Shown here piece by piece: positions 12,005 to 24,448 of a stretch of 64,000 bases of DNA. Both the position numbers and the translations under genes were made by a program. The notes beneath the pieces were generated by a model. That model ran no database searches. It was not told the origin of the DNA and worked only from the letters and a program-made list of their open reading frames with translations. The DNA comes from Ficedula albicollis (taxonomy: Eukaryota; Chordata; Aves; Passeriformes; Muscicapidae): contig NC_021700.1 of NCBI RefSeq assembly GCF_000247815.1, positions 19,928,885 through 19,992,884 of the forward strand, written 5' to 3'. The first letter of the stretch is position 1, and every line of letters starts with the position of its first letter.

Positions 12005-13557
12005 AAAATGACCTACTGCCCAGGAGGAAGCAATGGCACAAGCATGAAGGCTTCAGTCCTGGTCCTGAGTTATTTGTAACAAAAAATGGCACAAATATTG
12101 CCACTTTGGACCTCATCCTCTGAGTCCTTTAGAGGAGGAGCAGCTCTCACCAAACTGACCAGTCTGCTGCCAAAAATTCTCTTGCCCTTTTCAGACTGAA
12201 TGATCCTATGCCTTTCTATCAGGCTACAGTCATTAAAGCACAATACATTGTCGTAAAAGCCAAAACCTTCCTTACAGCACCAGCCACAGAGCCACATGGT
12301 GATTTGCACTATGTACCTGCTTCTGGCTTCTTTTCTAACTTGAAAAAATAAGCAGACATTGACCATGTAAAAAAATTGTGTTGAGGAGGTGGACATATTC
12401 TTTATATTATACTGGAGAAAAATATGAACACTGCCCTTCTTGCTCTGACCAACATTTTCTTCTCTTGGTGGGAGCATTTCAGCCAGTAGAAATGGGAAAG
12501 CAATAAAAGATAAGCTAAGTGTAAAGTAAAAGGAAGCATAGCTTTACAATTGTTAGGTTTGTGAATTACATTTATTTGTAGAGGTAAATATAGCACTTCC
12601 CTGGCACACATCAACAGCACTCTATCCTTTATGACCAAGAATCATTTTACCTGGTTGAGTTCTGTTACTTCATGCTGCTACCTAAATAGTGCCTGGTTCC
12701 CACTTTCTCCATATGTGTCATTTGGATCCTGGTTGCTAGTTGGAAGGCTTTCTAGAAAGATTTTTTTCCTCCTTAAAAAAACTGTTTTAAAACTTTTAGC
12801 ATTGTTTACACTTTTAAATGTGTAAGCATCTTAGAAAGCAAAGGGACATATATCTATATAATGTGATCTGTGGTTATCTCCTAACCATATTCCTAAAAGA
12901 ATCTCTTACTCCTTTGCATTAACTGTTCTTCCAGCCCAGCATGGTCCCTTACCTATACCAAAAGAAAGACTATTAGTGGTAGCTTTCAGATGCACTCTCC
13001 AGCTAGAAAAAAAAGGAAAAGAGAGAGGCTGGGGGCTTGGTCTGTTTGGTGCTTTCAGGAAGGGAGTAAAGAGGGCAAGTATGTCCAACAAGCAAATCTA
13101 GCAGGGCTGCTACTGACTGGGAGACTTTGCAGCCTGCTGGAGAGATGTTTTACCTCCAGTCCTGGAATCATGGAAACCTCCTTGTTGTGCCCAACTAACT
13201 CTCAATTTCCCATTAGCTCTAGATCTAACTTGAGGCAGACTATCCCTGTGCTGTGTGAAAGAAATTTCCTATAATTTTTGGGACTAAGGGTTACTTAAAC
13301 CAGTTAAAACTATCTATGTAGGAAGGAGTCATCACCTGTAGATCCCTTTATGGCCTCATTTACACCATTGGCACTGGTGTCAGCTTTGTCACCATTTCCA
13401 GGAGAGTTTATCCTTCCACTCATGCGCTGAGCAGCTGATGGTGCAGCAGTTGCCTGCTCCTGCCCAGCGTTTTGTTACTGGACCAAAGAGGGTCCCATGC
13501 TCCTATTGTGCCTACATCAGCCTTCAGCCCTCAGTTCTGGCTGTGTGTTTCTTGTTG
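12005..13557. other. No gene recognised
   Basis: An open frame of 135 codons on the minus strand (12070-12477) has no recognisable domain and low-complexity neighbours on both strands. I do not call it a gene. I see no CR1 or LTR signature in the remaining sequence up to the LTR at 13558. Confidence 0.5.
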
Positions 13558-13590
13558 TGTTGGGCTACCTGACAAGAATGTAGCAACAAA

Positions 13591-13775
13591 GTTCTTTTGT
13601 GCAATGGAGAAGCAAAAAGAGCCTTTATTTAAAGAAACACTACACTTATATAGAGTAATTCATGGTAGAGTTCTTTTGTGCAATGGAGAAGCAAAAAGAG
13701 CCTTTATTTAAAGAAACACTACACTTATATAGAATAATTCATGGTAATACACTTATATAGAGTAATTCATGGTAG
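13591..13775 (-). repeat. Tandem duplication inside the LTR: two 79-bp copies plus a 28-bp partial
   Basis: Copy 1 is 13591-13669, copy 2 is 13670-13746, and a partial third copy (13748-13775) repeats only the TATA end. Copies 1 and 3 read 'agagtaattc' where copy 2 reads 'agaataattc'. The full unit contains one minus-strand AATAAA and one minus-strand TATA word. The LTR therefore now has two polyadenylation signals and three TATA boxes. Confidence 0.92.
13645..13759 (-). promoter_or_regulatory. Three minus-strand TATA boxes and two AATAAA signals of the LTR
   Basis: CTTATATA (TATATAAG on the minus strand) occurs at 13645-13652, 13724-13731 and 13752-13759. TTTATT (AATAAA on the minus strand) occurs at 13624-13629 and 13703-13708. 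Read leftward, the order is TATA, TATA, AATAAA, TATA, AATAAA. The spacing of TATA to the next AATAAA is only about 20-25 bp. Activity is not shown by sequence alone. Confidence 0.6.
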
Positions 13776-14034
13776 CAAGCATAGAAATGATTTGATTGGT
13801 GCAAGAGAGGTGACACCCCTGGTCATGTAGCTCACACATCCAGCAGTTGCATAATCATTGTTATAGTTCTTTTCTCTTATGTTTTTCTTGAGCAGCGTGA
13901 GAAATACTGGTTCCCAGTAGTATCCAACAACAGGCGCTGTCTGGAGCAATGCTTTTCCCTGATCCACCACTTCTCAAAGTGTTCAAAGACCAGGAACTCT
14001 ACTTCTTGTGTGGTTTTCTGGGTGTTGCCCAACA

Positions 14035-14689
14035 ATGTAGGTATCTTTATACCGTAGGCTGCAAGTAAAGTAACACGAGACTCTTTTTTGAGTTTACTGA
14101 TCTAACCACCCACATACCAGGACACTCACTTGAGATGTATTTTCCTAAGTGTCAGCTCTGTTTCTCTGCAATGTCCTCTGCCTGCCACCAGCCAGACTCC
14201 CCTGACACCTGCCATTACCCTCTCTCATCCAGTGAGCTGCTCACCCGGGAGCAGTTTCTTTCAAACCATCTCACACAGTGTTCCTTGAAAGGGTGACACT
14301 GATATCCACAGAGGTGGGTTTCTACTGTGAAATTCTGACATCCAAATGAGTTTAAAATTTCTTTCTTTGCTTCTGTCTCAGTGACTGTGCAAGTTGTGAC
14401 TGAAGCAATAATTTACAGGTTTTGGAGAGTGTGGTTTTTTAAGTAACTGTTGAGGATGCAAATGCCTAGAATAACTACATAAAATAATAAATATAGAACA
14501 ATTTGAAGTGGAATCAAATGATTCACACTAATCTTTTATATGTCCACTTTTGCAGAATTTTTTCCATCTGACAAAGAGGGAACATGCAGACCCTTGCATG
14601 TCATACTTGGGCATCATTTAGCAGGGCAAACATCTGTGTGCATGTAAATAATTCCAGCGGGTACACTGGTGACTTGGCCAGCACTAAAT
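14035..14689. other. No gene recognised
   Basis: Unique sequence between the solo LTR and the next CR1 copy. I see no open frame, repeat or structural signal worth annotating. Confidence 0.55.
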
Positions 14690-15680
14690 CCACCACACTT
14701 ACAAAGCCTCTTTAAAGACTGGGGAAATAAGGTTTCCCTGGAATGTCTTCTCCCTGGAATGTTTTATTTTCAGGCTAAACAGCCCCAACTCTCTCAGTCC
14801 TTCTACGCAGGAGAGGTGCTCCAGCCCTCTGATTGTTTTCATGGTCTCCTTTGGACTTGCTGCAGAAAACTGATGTCCTTCCTGTGCTGAGGACCATGGA
14901 GCTGGATGCAACACGCCAGGTGGGATCTCACTAGAGCAGAGCAGAGGGGCAGAAGCCTCTCTCTCTGCTTACTCAGTCTTTGGATTCAGCCCAGGATATA
15001 GTTTGCTCTCTGGGCTTCGAGTGTATGTTGCATCTCATGTCCAACTTTTCATCCAACAGGGGGTGGGTCATGTCAAACATCATCCATAGCTCTTCACTTT
15101 TCCATTCATGCAGACACTGCACCAATGCATGTTCACTGGAGCTCTGATTGCCTCCTGCCTTGATGTCACTCATCAGCTCACTTGCATAGAGATCCCCTCT
15201 GTCAGGGCTGTCTATTATCTGGCTTAAGAAGTTATCCTCCCTGTATTCCAGCAGTCCCCTAGATTGCCTACAGCTTGCCAGAGATGTTACGGGTTGAAGT
15301 GTCCTGAGAGCATGATGCCTCCCATAGCTGGAGCAAGAAGATTTTTTAGTCAATAGGCTCTCCTGATCAGGGGGCCTGTAAGAGGCACAACCCAAAAGGT
15401 TCCTTCTGCTACCTTATTCTCTGATTCTCACCCAAAAATTCTCAATCTGTTTGCAGCTGCTCTTCAGAGCCAGCCCTTCACAATCCATTCATCTCTTATG
15501 TAGAGGGCAGCCCACAGAGAGCCCTGCCTGTTCCCTCTGAACAGCCTGTAGCCATCGACAGCCACATTCATCATGGGATTCATCTCACCAGCTTTTAGCA
15601 AAGGCAAGTAGTTCATAGCCTTTTAGCAGCACAGTGGCTTCCAGCTCCACCTGTTTGTTGTCCATCTGTATGCATTGGTG
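14690..15680 (-). mobile_element. CR1 LINE, endonuclease region joined to RT C-terminal region
   Basis: Minus-strand CR1 copy. From 15680 down to about 15100 it covers the ORF2 endonuclease domain. It then jumps directly to the RT C-terminal region and stops near 14690, short of the usual CR1 3' end. The whole RT core is missing. The words 'ctctctcagtccttctacgcaggagaggtgctccagccctc' (minus strand) are typical of the CR1 RT C-terminal segment. This copy belongs to a different, more diverged CR1 lineage than the one at 9-11 kb, judging by the endonuclease residues. Confidence 0.88.
15090..15395 (-). pseudogene. CR1 ORF2 endonuclease remnant
   Basis: Reading leftward from 15395, the frame stays open and encodes 'SYRPPDQES', then 'SCRQSRGLLEYREDNFLSQ', 'IDSPDRGDLYASELMSDI' and 'SSEHALVQ'. 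These correspond in order to conserved segments of the CR1 endonuclease (YRPPDQE; CRQSRRLLE..DNFL; the SDH motif, here SEH). The GDFN segment is damaged. The frame then runs into unrelated residues at the deletion join. It is a dead fragment, not a host gene. Confidence 0.85.
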
Positions 15681-18600
15681 AAGAGGCACTTCAGCTCTGC
15701 TGTTATCTATGAAGCCTTTTTAGTGGAATGCTCTCTAGTCTTTATGAGATTTTTCACCAGTGTTCACCTGTAGGCTTCTATTACCTCAGGAGCCCGTAGG
15801 TCATCTACATAAGACCAATATTTTCTTCTAAAATAGGATATCTTTACCAAAGTGTCACTGTTATCTACGATATATCAAGCACATCTTAGCAAATCTTTAC
15901 AATTAAGAAGTTAAGATGAGTTGTACCTTAAAAAATGAAGAATGGGCAAATAGATAGTTTTCCAGATGAAGAGAACTTCTGGCTGCCATCTAGTAATATT
16001 TGCTTCTAGATTCTTAAATTTCCCAGTCACCCATTAGATTACAGAGGGCACAGATCCAGTTTAGTGACATTCCACCATCACTGAAGAAATATAAAATAAA
16101 AATATTGTTTTCACATTTATCTTTAAAATATCTGCTTAATCAATTACAATGAACAAAGTGAGTACCAAAGGAATTACATTGGAGTCCATTCATTTTAAAT
16201 CTTGTCAGTTAGCTCTGAAGCAGTATCACCAAAGCCAATTCATCAACTGTATGGGTATTCCTTATTTAGGCAGCTTGATAAGAGGATGGAAAGAACACAG
16301 AAAGAGGTGCACCACTTTCACTTAGTAAGATGTATTAAATATTGACAAAACCTGTTGTACTGCACTCAGAGGAGGTGTGTCACTGCCTTCCAAGGTATCA
16401 TTGCTATAGCAAAATCAGTATGTCCTTGTCTCCTACCTTAGGCATCAAAATCTATGCACTTAAAGTTACATGTTTCCTTTAAAGTCAGTGAAGGTACAAG
16501 GACACTAGATTGAGGACAATCAGTGCCCTAAAATGTCTGTGGTTGTAGAAAATAAAAGGGAAATCCTGGATTGGAACGATTCAAAGGGAAGATTTCAGCC
16601 TACCCCAGTCTGGACCAAGACCATTGCTTTTCCCCATCTTTGTGCCTTTTCCCTGTGCTGTGGTGGGATGCTGGGTGCAGTCACCTGCTCTGCTGCTGCA
16701 GCTGCTTGCCTGAGGACTTATGAATCCTGGCTCCATTTTGGGATACAGACTTGCTGCCATGTTTGGTATGATACATTTCCCCTGGGGTCATAGATTCAAG
16801 GTGCCTGCAAGACTACCTCTTGTGATGTTCCTGCTGTGTGCCAACTTGTCTCCCATTCTAGATGCTGGCAGAGTAATTTTGGAAAGGGAAATGTCAGGTT
16901 CTCGGTGTATGCACTGATGCTTTTGATGTTGCATTATACACTTGATAGTCCCGTGGATTCCCACATGAGTCTCAAAACATACCAGTGCTCCAGCTTTGGG
17001 TACTCAGTGGGACAAAAGGCTAGCTAGCATGTGACATCCATGACTCACTGCTCACATCCAGGCTATGCTATAGGCAGACTACACTCCTGATCCACATAGG
17101 TGGGGTTGGAGTGAGCCCTGGGGGTGGGAGCGCTCCTGAGGGTTGCAGTCATTGCAAACCTGCTCCCAAAACTCCCCTTTGCCCTAAATTCACCTCATCC
17201 CCTAAGCACTACTGGGTGCATAGAGCTCCTTTCTCTAGAGCAGAGCTGAGAGCTGTAAGCAGAAAATAGAGGGGAAGTTCCTGTTGTGTTCAGCTAAATT
17301 TAAAAAATTAAAGTACAGAAGGCCAGGAAATTTCTTGATTACTTGATTTATTCAAAGATCTGTGCATCTGAGTTATTTTCTTACCGTGAATGAATGTAGG
17401 GTACTTTCAAACCTTTGTCCTTCCTTTACACCTTAAAGTAAGCAGCATCTGTTAAGGCACAAAGTGGTTTAAAATAGACACCTGTGTTACTGAGGAAACA
17501 GGACTTACACAGCAAAAAGAATTGTGTCTTCTAACTGGAATATCTAATAAAACAAGGGAAAGCTCTACACCTTAATTTAGGCTGGTCCCTTAGTTTCAAT
17601 ATTTTTAATTATACAAATTATTGTATACCAGTTTAGTGGCAACTGTTTCTCCTTTATTCTTTAACTCGTTCATTTGCAATTTCCCACTGGAGATCCAAAG
17701 TGTGGTTTTGAATGCAAATAGTCACCATGGGCAGTTTCTGCAAACCAGAATAAAGTTATTCAAAGGAACTAGCGGCTTCATTTTGATCTTTTTGTTCATC
17801 TCCTCCCTGGAAGAAAATTGGAAGACAAAGTTTCATTTAAATAACACCTAATGCTAGGGTTCTGACTTGTGCATGTTGGACAGAAAATAAAAAGGTTAAT
17901 TTAGTCCTCTAATCTATTGTTATAAGCCTAATTACTTTGCATGTCTTCATTTCATTAATGAATTGCTGTTTTTTCCATGCATCCCCTTCCCCATTGCTTT
18001 TGTTTAAACCTCCTGGTGGGAAGGGATAGATTAATTTTGTTGTGCCTTAATGAAACTGTATGCTACATTAGACTTAACCATTTGGCATGCACTGCCAACA
18101 TCACCATTATGCATAATGAATTACTTTTTGTGAATCCCAAACTAACACAGATCTTCAATGTTCCTCTGTAGATATTGCAACTACACAGCTGGCAGGTATC
18201 ATTACCTTGAACTTACATGGAAACCTAGAGCTTGACACAAGAACTTCTTTAGAAAAATGCAAGTGCTTTCAAGAGAAGATGTGGAAAGCTCATTAAGCTT
18301 TACTGTTATCTTCCACTAACTGTGTTTCATATATGTGTGCATGTGGATGTGTGCATATCCGTGGCCTACAGCTACAGGCAGAGCCCCCAGTGAGGCAGTG
18401 TGTGCTTTGTGTCAGGACCAGACAAGTCTCCTGTCCTCTGGGCCTTTGACTATGGAGTTTAACATTTGTCTTAGCTGCTGAAGCTTTTCACATGTGAGCC
18501 CTTTGCCTCAGCAGACAATCTCAGGACCCTGACAAGATTTCTCTCACACAGCTTACTGCCAATGCAATGATGTAGGGAGATAATTGATTAAACATGCAAA

Positions 18601-21600
18601 CCAAGCTCCTTTCTCCCAGGTCCAGTGTCCGGCCACCTTTGGTTTCTTTGTTTGCTATTCATCAGAGGTGCTCAGCCAGTTCATCAGCAGGGCACTTCAT
18701 GAGTCAGGCAGCTAGAGGCTTCTTTCACCACTTCTGCAGTCACCTGGTTAAATCTTAGGATGTGAGGATGCCAGATGCAATCTAGCACAGCAGGGCCCTT
18801 TCCTAGGAGCGTGATGGTTGAGTTACCCAAGGAGGGGAGAATTAAATGTGCTCCATGCTCCTGCTCTTGCACCTTGTTCCAGGACCAGCTAAAGTCTGTC
18901 TATACAGCCCAACCTAAATCTCACCTGTCATCCCATCCATCTGGGACATCTCAGTCAGGACTGTTTCAGAAGTTTTGTCCAGGAGTAACAGAAGTTGTTC
19001 CTACCAAGAGACAAATGTGGCACACTCCAGCACGTGTCTAATAGCTGTAATTGGTCAATGAGTGCTGAAGAGACTCTATTGGCAATGCCTGCCTCTTTGT
19101 TCACTTCCAGCACCACCCACTTTCAGCCTCCTTGTACCCAGCTCTGAACACTCAGCTCTGTCTCATTCATGTGTCCCCTCTGAGCTCTTCTGTTTTTGCT
19201 GGACACAACAAAATTTACCCTGAAGCAGAACTGAACCCTCAGGTAAAGACACAGGATTCTGAAACACCACCTATATATCTTTCCCATACCAGTGTAGCTG
19301 TTATAAACATCAATGTGTGTGTTGAGCTAAAAAAGGTTTTCAGACAAAATCTGGCATCAGGCAAAACAAAGCACAAGGAAAGCCAGTTCTGTGAAAACTT
19401 TAACTGATCAGTGTTCAGAACTCATCAATGAAAGCTAGGAATATTCTGAGCATTTCTCCTGCAATTTTTAATTACAGGCACTGAAACTAATGAGTGCAGT
19501 ATTAGATTGCAAGCAGGGATATTGACTATAAAACTAAATTTAACCTATGGAGATCTACTCCTTTTTTGTTCAAATGTCCTTGAAAATGACAAATAAAACT
19601 GCTTGGCAACAGCAAGAAAAGCCAAACACTTTCTTCAGCAGGCAAGGTTCTCTTCTAATACATTCTTTGTTTGTCAATGGAAGATATTAATGACAAGGAC
19701 TACATGAAAGAAATTAATGCACAAAATTGTCATTAAAGTTAGACTTCGGTCTACATTGTAAAATTGTATTTATTTTAGGTCTGTGAAAGCAAAGAAATTC
19801 TTTGTCAAATCTGAGGGTCTCAGCTGACACTCTCTACTTAAACTAGACTGCTCTGTCACTGAGGATTTGGAGACAGATAATTTCAGGACTCTCTGTTAGC
19901 ACATCATAGGTGCTCAGGATCAAACAAGCAGCTGCCTGCTACGTTTCCTGATCTGAACAGAGGTCTGCTAATCTTCCTGCAGCTCCATATTTTTGTGTCT
20001 GATGCAATGACTCAAAAAGCTAACTTGTGTGTTTGTGAAACTTTGCACTACGGTTGCAACTGCTGTAAATTTTATGTTCAACTGTAAGGAGATGCTGGTG
20101 CCAAATGGAGAACAGTGAGGCGTGAACCCCTCTGACCCCAGCGTCAGCAGAAGGGCTTGGCACTGCTCTTGGCTTAGCATCCCTTATTCTCAGAAGCTGC
20201 AGAGAAGTTGGTGACATCCATGAACGCTCTGGCTGCACAGATGTGACAGGATGCAGAGGTTTGAGTGCAAAATGCTGGTGCAACAGCCTGGCTGAATGAA
20301 GTTCTTAGTTTAAAATGCAGACATGATCAGATTTCACTTCAAGTTAGGGGCTGTTCCTCTGGAGAAAAATAGCAATAGTTTAATTTCCAAGGCCCACCCA
20401 ATGAGTGTAATGGTCTCAGAGCTTCCAGAACACCCTAGATACGACATGGAGGAGCACCTAGGTGTTTATGCTGCACACAGAGCAGTCCTGAGAGACACAC
20501 AGAACATATGCTGCATCCTAGAGGCAATCAGCTGTAGAGGAGCCAAGAGTAGTGCTGGGTGTCAGGACACCTTGGTTATTCTCAGTCTAGTGATTAGATT
20601 TGGAGCTGCAGATTGTGTAATTGGGAATTTCAGTTTGGCATGGGGAGGGAACTGATGGATATACGTCACTTTGGAGACTGGATTTCTCTTCCCCAGCTGA
20701 AGAATGAAAAGCCTAGCTCAGGAATGACCATGGTGCCTCATGGCAATATTAGCAACACTCTTTGGAAGAGATACTCTTAGAAATTCTGGCTTTTGGCCCA
20801 AAAACTTCTTTCGTTTGGTTACAGGGTGTCTTAAACAGGGAAGTTTTCCTCTTACATTGTCTTCAACAGGCACAGGAAGAGGTGTGACATATGACTCACC
20901 ATGAATTAAGGACTTGCACTGAACTAAATAGAATGCAAAACACAGCCCACCATCTCACTGAGATGAGATTGTCATTGTATGGATTTTGGACCTCATTACA
21001 GTGTTCATATCATTAAATCAAACTTGCTTCATGGTGTGGTTTGTTATGGAGTTATGTAGCAGCAAGTCCCACACACAGGCCATGAGGAGGTTTTGGGCTG
21101 TTTATCTGCCCCAGTGTTTTCTATAAACAATTCCAGTGAGGTTAATAAGTCCTGTATTTCTGGTCAGATGTTGTCACTGAGCATCAGCTCTTACCTTCTG
21201 GCAGAGAGTGATATGAGAGCCCCTGGAAACAGAGGCAGTGACAGTGCTGGTAGGACACGGCACCAGGGGTTGAGCTCTTCCAGGCTTCACACAGAGATTA
21301 CTAGCAGCTTCACTGCTTAGTTGCTGTCACCTAGAGGGACAGATTAGCACAATCTGGAGTCCAGACAGTACAAGAGCCCTGTGTCAGCTTCCCAAAGCTC
21401 ACCAGCTCTTCCCTTCACAGGTGACCTGGAGAGAACAAGTCTGCCTAGTTAAAACAGTCGTGTTTGTGTTACCCACGCAGTCTGACAGACCCAGGGCTGC
21501 CCCAGATCTGCCGTTTCTCCTCTGCTGTGACTCAATCACCCCAAAATTATTATTGCACTGAGCCATGGACCACCACCATGTCTAGCTTCAATCCAAAACC

Positions 21601-22689
21601 AGCAGTAAGTGGAATGAGCACACTCTATCTCACTGCTTGTGTCATGCCACTAAGATACAAACAGACTTTGAATTAAAGACAGCAAAAATAGTAAAATGCA
21701 GATGGTGAATCACATTTTTCCAGTCTTTTAAGGTTCTCTAAGAGCTGTCAACAAGAGGATCATTCCTGAATCCCAAAGAGCTAGATTAAGGGAGATAGGA
21801 AGATCTCTGACCTTTGACCTTGGGAGTATGCAAACCAGAGGTTATTTCATTTCCCCAGCACCACCTTTTGTTAACTTATGCTCATTGTTTTGGAAATAGG
21901 AAATAAAATGTTTTGTTTCCATTTTACATTAATTTATTTGAGTTGGCATTACTTTTACACAGCTGAATAAAATAAAGCTATTGCTCCTCCCAACATATGT
22001 GGCAAGCCTAGAAGCAGGAGATTAGGGCACCTTGAAAGTGTTCTGGTGTTCTAAATGCATGCAGTGAGTGAAGGAGATGGTCTCTCTTGCCTTCTCTGAC
22101 TCTCACATATGTTGCTACTGCCTCTCTTGAACCAGATTTTGAAATCACATTGTTGACAAGTGCATTAGACTAGTCTGCTGACTAAGTGGAGAGCCACTTA
22201 CAAGTATAAAATACATGTTTTCCTTTACATGTGCTATCCTGGGTAAAATGTGGCCAGCCTTAAACAGGTGCAGTCGTACTGGGGGTCTGAGGATTTTTGG
22301 AATAACTCTAATCAAGAGCCATGAAAGCATTCTGGCTACATGCAAAAGATGGAGCTTCAGAGCTGTTCAGCTCCCAGAATTTTGCTCAGAATACTGAGAT
22401 ACAACACCACTGTTAAGTATTCTAATTTATGTTCAGGAACAGCCGTTTAAAGATCAAATACTTGTGCTTTAAATGTATGGAAGGTTTTTCTTCTGGAGTA
22501 ATATTTCTCTTAATTGGTATAAAATTTAGCAAAGAGCCAGAGTAAATATTTTTTCAAAAACATAAAAACATTGACACTTTTTTATCCAAAAGATCATAGT
22601 AAGACCTATGCTCTTATATTATACACAGGTCAACTGTGTAAAACAATATTTCTTAAAATTCTTCAAACACACTAAGTAGAGTACCATGC
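15681..22689. other. 7 kb with no recognised gene or repeat
   Basis: This is the longest stretch without any element I can name. Open frames reach 110 codons (20323-20655 +) but have no family features. AT-rich blocks with homeodomain-type words occur at about 17925-18170 ('taattactttgcatg', 'cattaatgaattg', 'ttggc...gccaa', 'atgcataatgaatta'), which could be a conserved regulatory element. This cannot be tested without alignment. Confidence 0.5.
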
Positions 22690-23386
<697 letters not shown>

Positions 23387-23396
23387 CATTCTTTGG

Positions 23397-23397
<1 letters not shown>

Positions 23398-23426
<29 letters not shown>
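23398..23426 (+). repeat. T29 homopolymer
   Basis: Twenty-nine consecutive T residues, separated from the C tract by the 13-base spacer 'aacattctttggc'. Its length is almost the same as the T tract on the other side. Confidence 0.9.
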
Positions 23427-23429
<3 letters not shown>

Positions 23430-24351
23430 AGTATTTGGTGCATGAATACAAAAGATGCTTGGAACAAGTTCCAAGAACGAAAACAAGTGAACAAGTATCA
23501 CTCCCATAACAGTGGTGTAAGGTCCATGTGGAAAAGGTCACCTCCTGTAATGGGTTTGGGCTTTCTCCATTAGCTTTGTTACCTTTATAGGAACCTACAA
23601 CACATTTTCAGTGCAGTGGGTGCTTTCACCCAAATAAATGTAATTTTCATTTCACATTTCTACACATGAAGAGTAGAACATACTACACTTTTTTATAACA
23701 GACCTGATCACCTTTTCAGAGGCCTTACACTGGAGTTTTGATCAGGCTGTAATTGTCCAGGGAGAGAAGACCAGCTCAGGAGAGATTCCTCCCCACTCCA
23801 AAGTGGGAGTGGGAATTGAGAGTGCTCAGCTCAGCCCTAAGTACTGAGTTCCTCAAGCTTTGCAGAAACAGGAGAAATCATCACTATATATTTTCCTGCT
23901 TCTTTGCATTTGGGTCTAACTTGACTCCTAACAAAGTGTGTATGATATAGAAGTTAATTTCAGTGGGATCCTTCCTGAACCTTTCTTGGCTTTTGCTGGG
24001 ATAAGATGCAGAACAACTTCATGTCCTATACCAGAGACATGAAGATGAGAGGAAAGAGAAAAAAAAAGAGCTCTGGCCCAGTTTGCTGCAGGTTCTAGGT
24101 GTCCCCATGCACCCCATGTAGCCCCTCAGCATTTCCTGCTCTGATGTGGCTCTGCACAGCTGAATAAGAAGCATTTTGTATATATGTTATTTCAAACATG
24201 TCCCTTAGCCAGCTGTGGTGTTGCAAATTCCATTCTGTAATGGTCACTCTAGGCTCTCACAACTCATCAGCACCACAGAAATCCCAGCAGGCAAAAAGGT
24301 GAGCACAACATGATTTTGCCCTCATTTCTTCTGCATTTCTTGCATCTTCCT

Positions 24352-24448
24352 TGGAGCTCTATCATTGCTGTACTGCATTAATAGTGTGATGGTAACCTCT
24401 GCTGGAGCTCTATCATTGCTGTACTGCATTAATATTGTGATGGTAACC
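24352..24448 (+). repeat. Tandem duplication, 2 copies of about 50 bp
   Basis: Copy 1 is 24352-24402 and copy 2 is 24403-24448. The unit runs from 'tggagctctatcattg' to 'gtgatggtaacc'. There is one substitution (tagtg versus tattg). Confidence 0.92.

Larger units (their letters stand above)
13558..14034 (-). mobile_element. Solo LTR of an endogenous retrovirus
   Basis: The element is bounded by a perfect 8-bp terminal inverted repeat, TGTTGGGC at 13558-13565 and GCCCAACA at 14027-14034, the TG...CA ends expected of an LTR. On the minus strand it carries TATATAAG promoter words and AATAAA polyadenylation words in LTR order. There is no primer-binding site on the U5 side and no polypurine tract on the U3 side, so this is a solo LTR left by recombination. 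The immediate flanks (ttgttg / atgtag) match only partly, so a target-site duplication is decayed or absent. The promoter region is internally duplicated (separate entry). The retroviral class cannot be assigned from the sequence alone. Confidence 0.75.

Noticed and set aside
12070..12477. 135-codon minus-strand frame as a possible retroviral coding remnant beside an LTR
   Set aside because: I see no gag, protease, polymerase or envelope motif in it, and the adjacent LTR call is itself weak.
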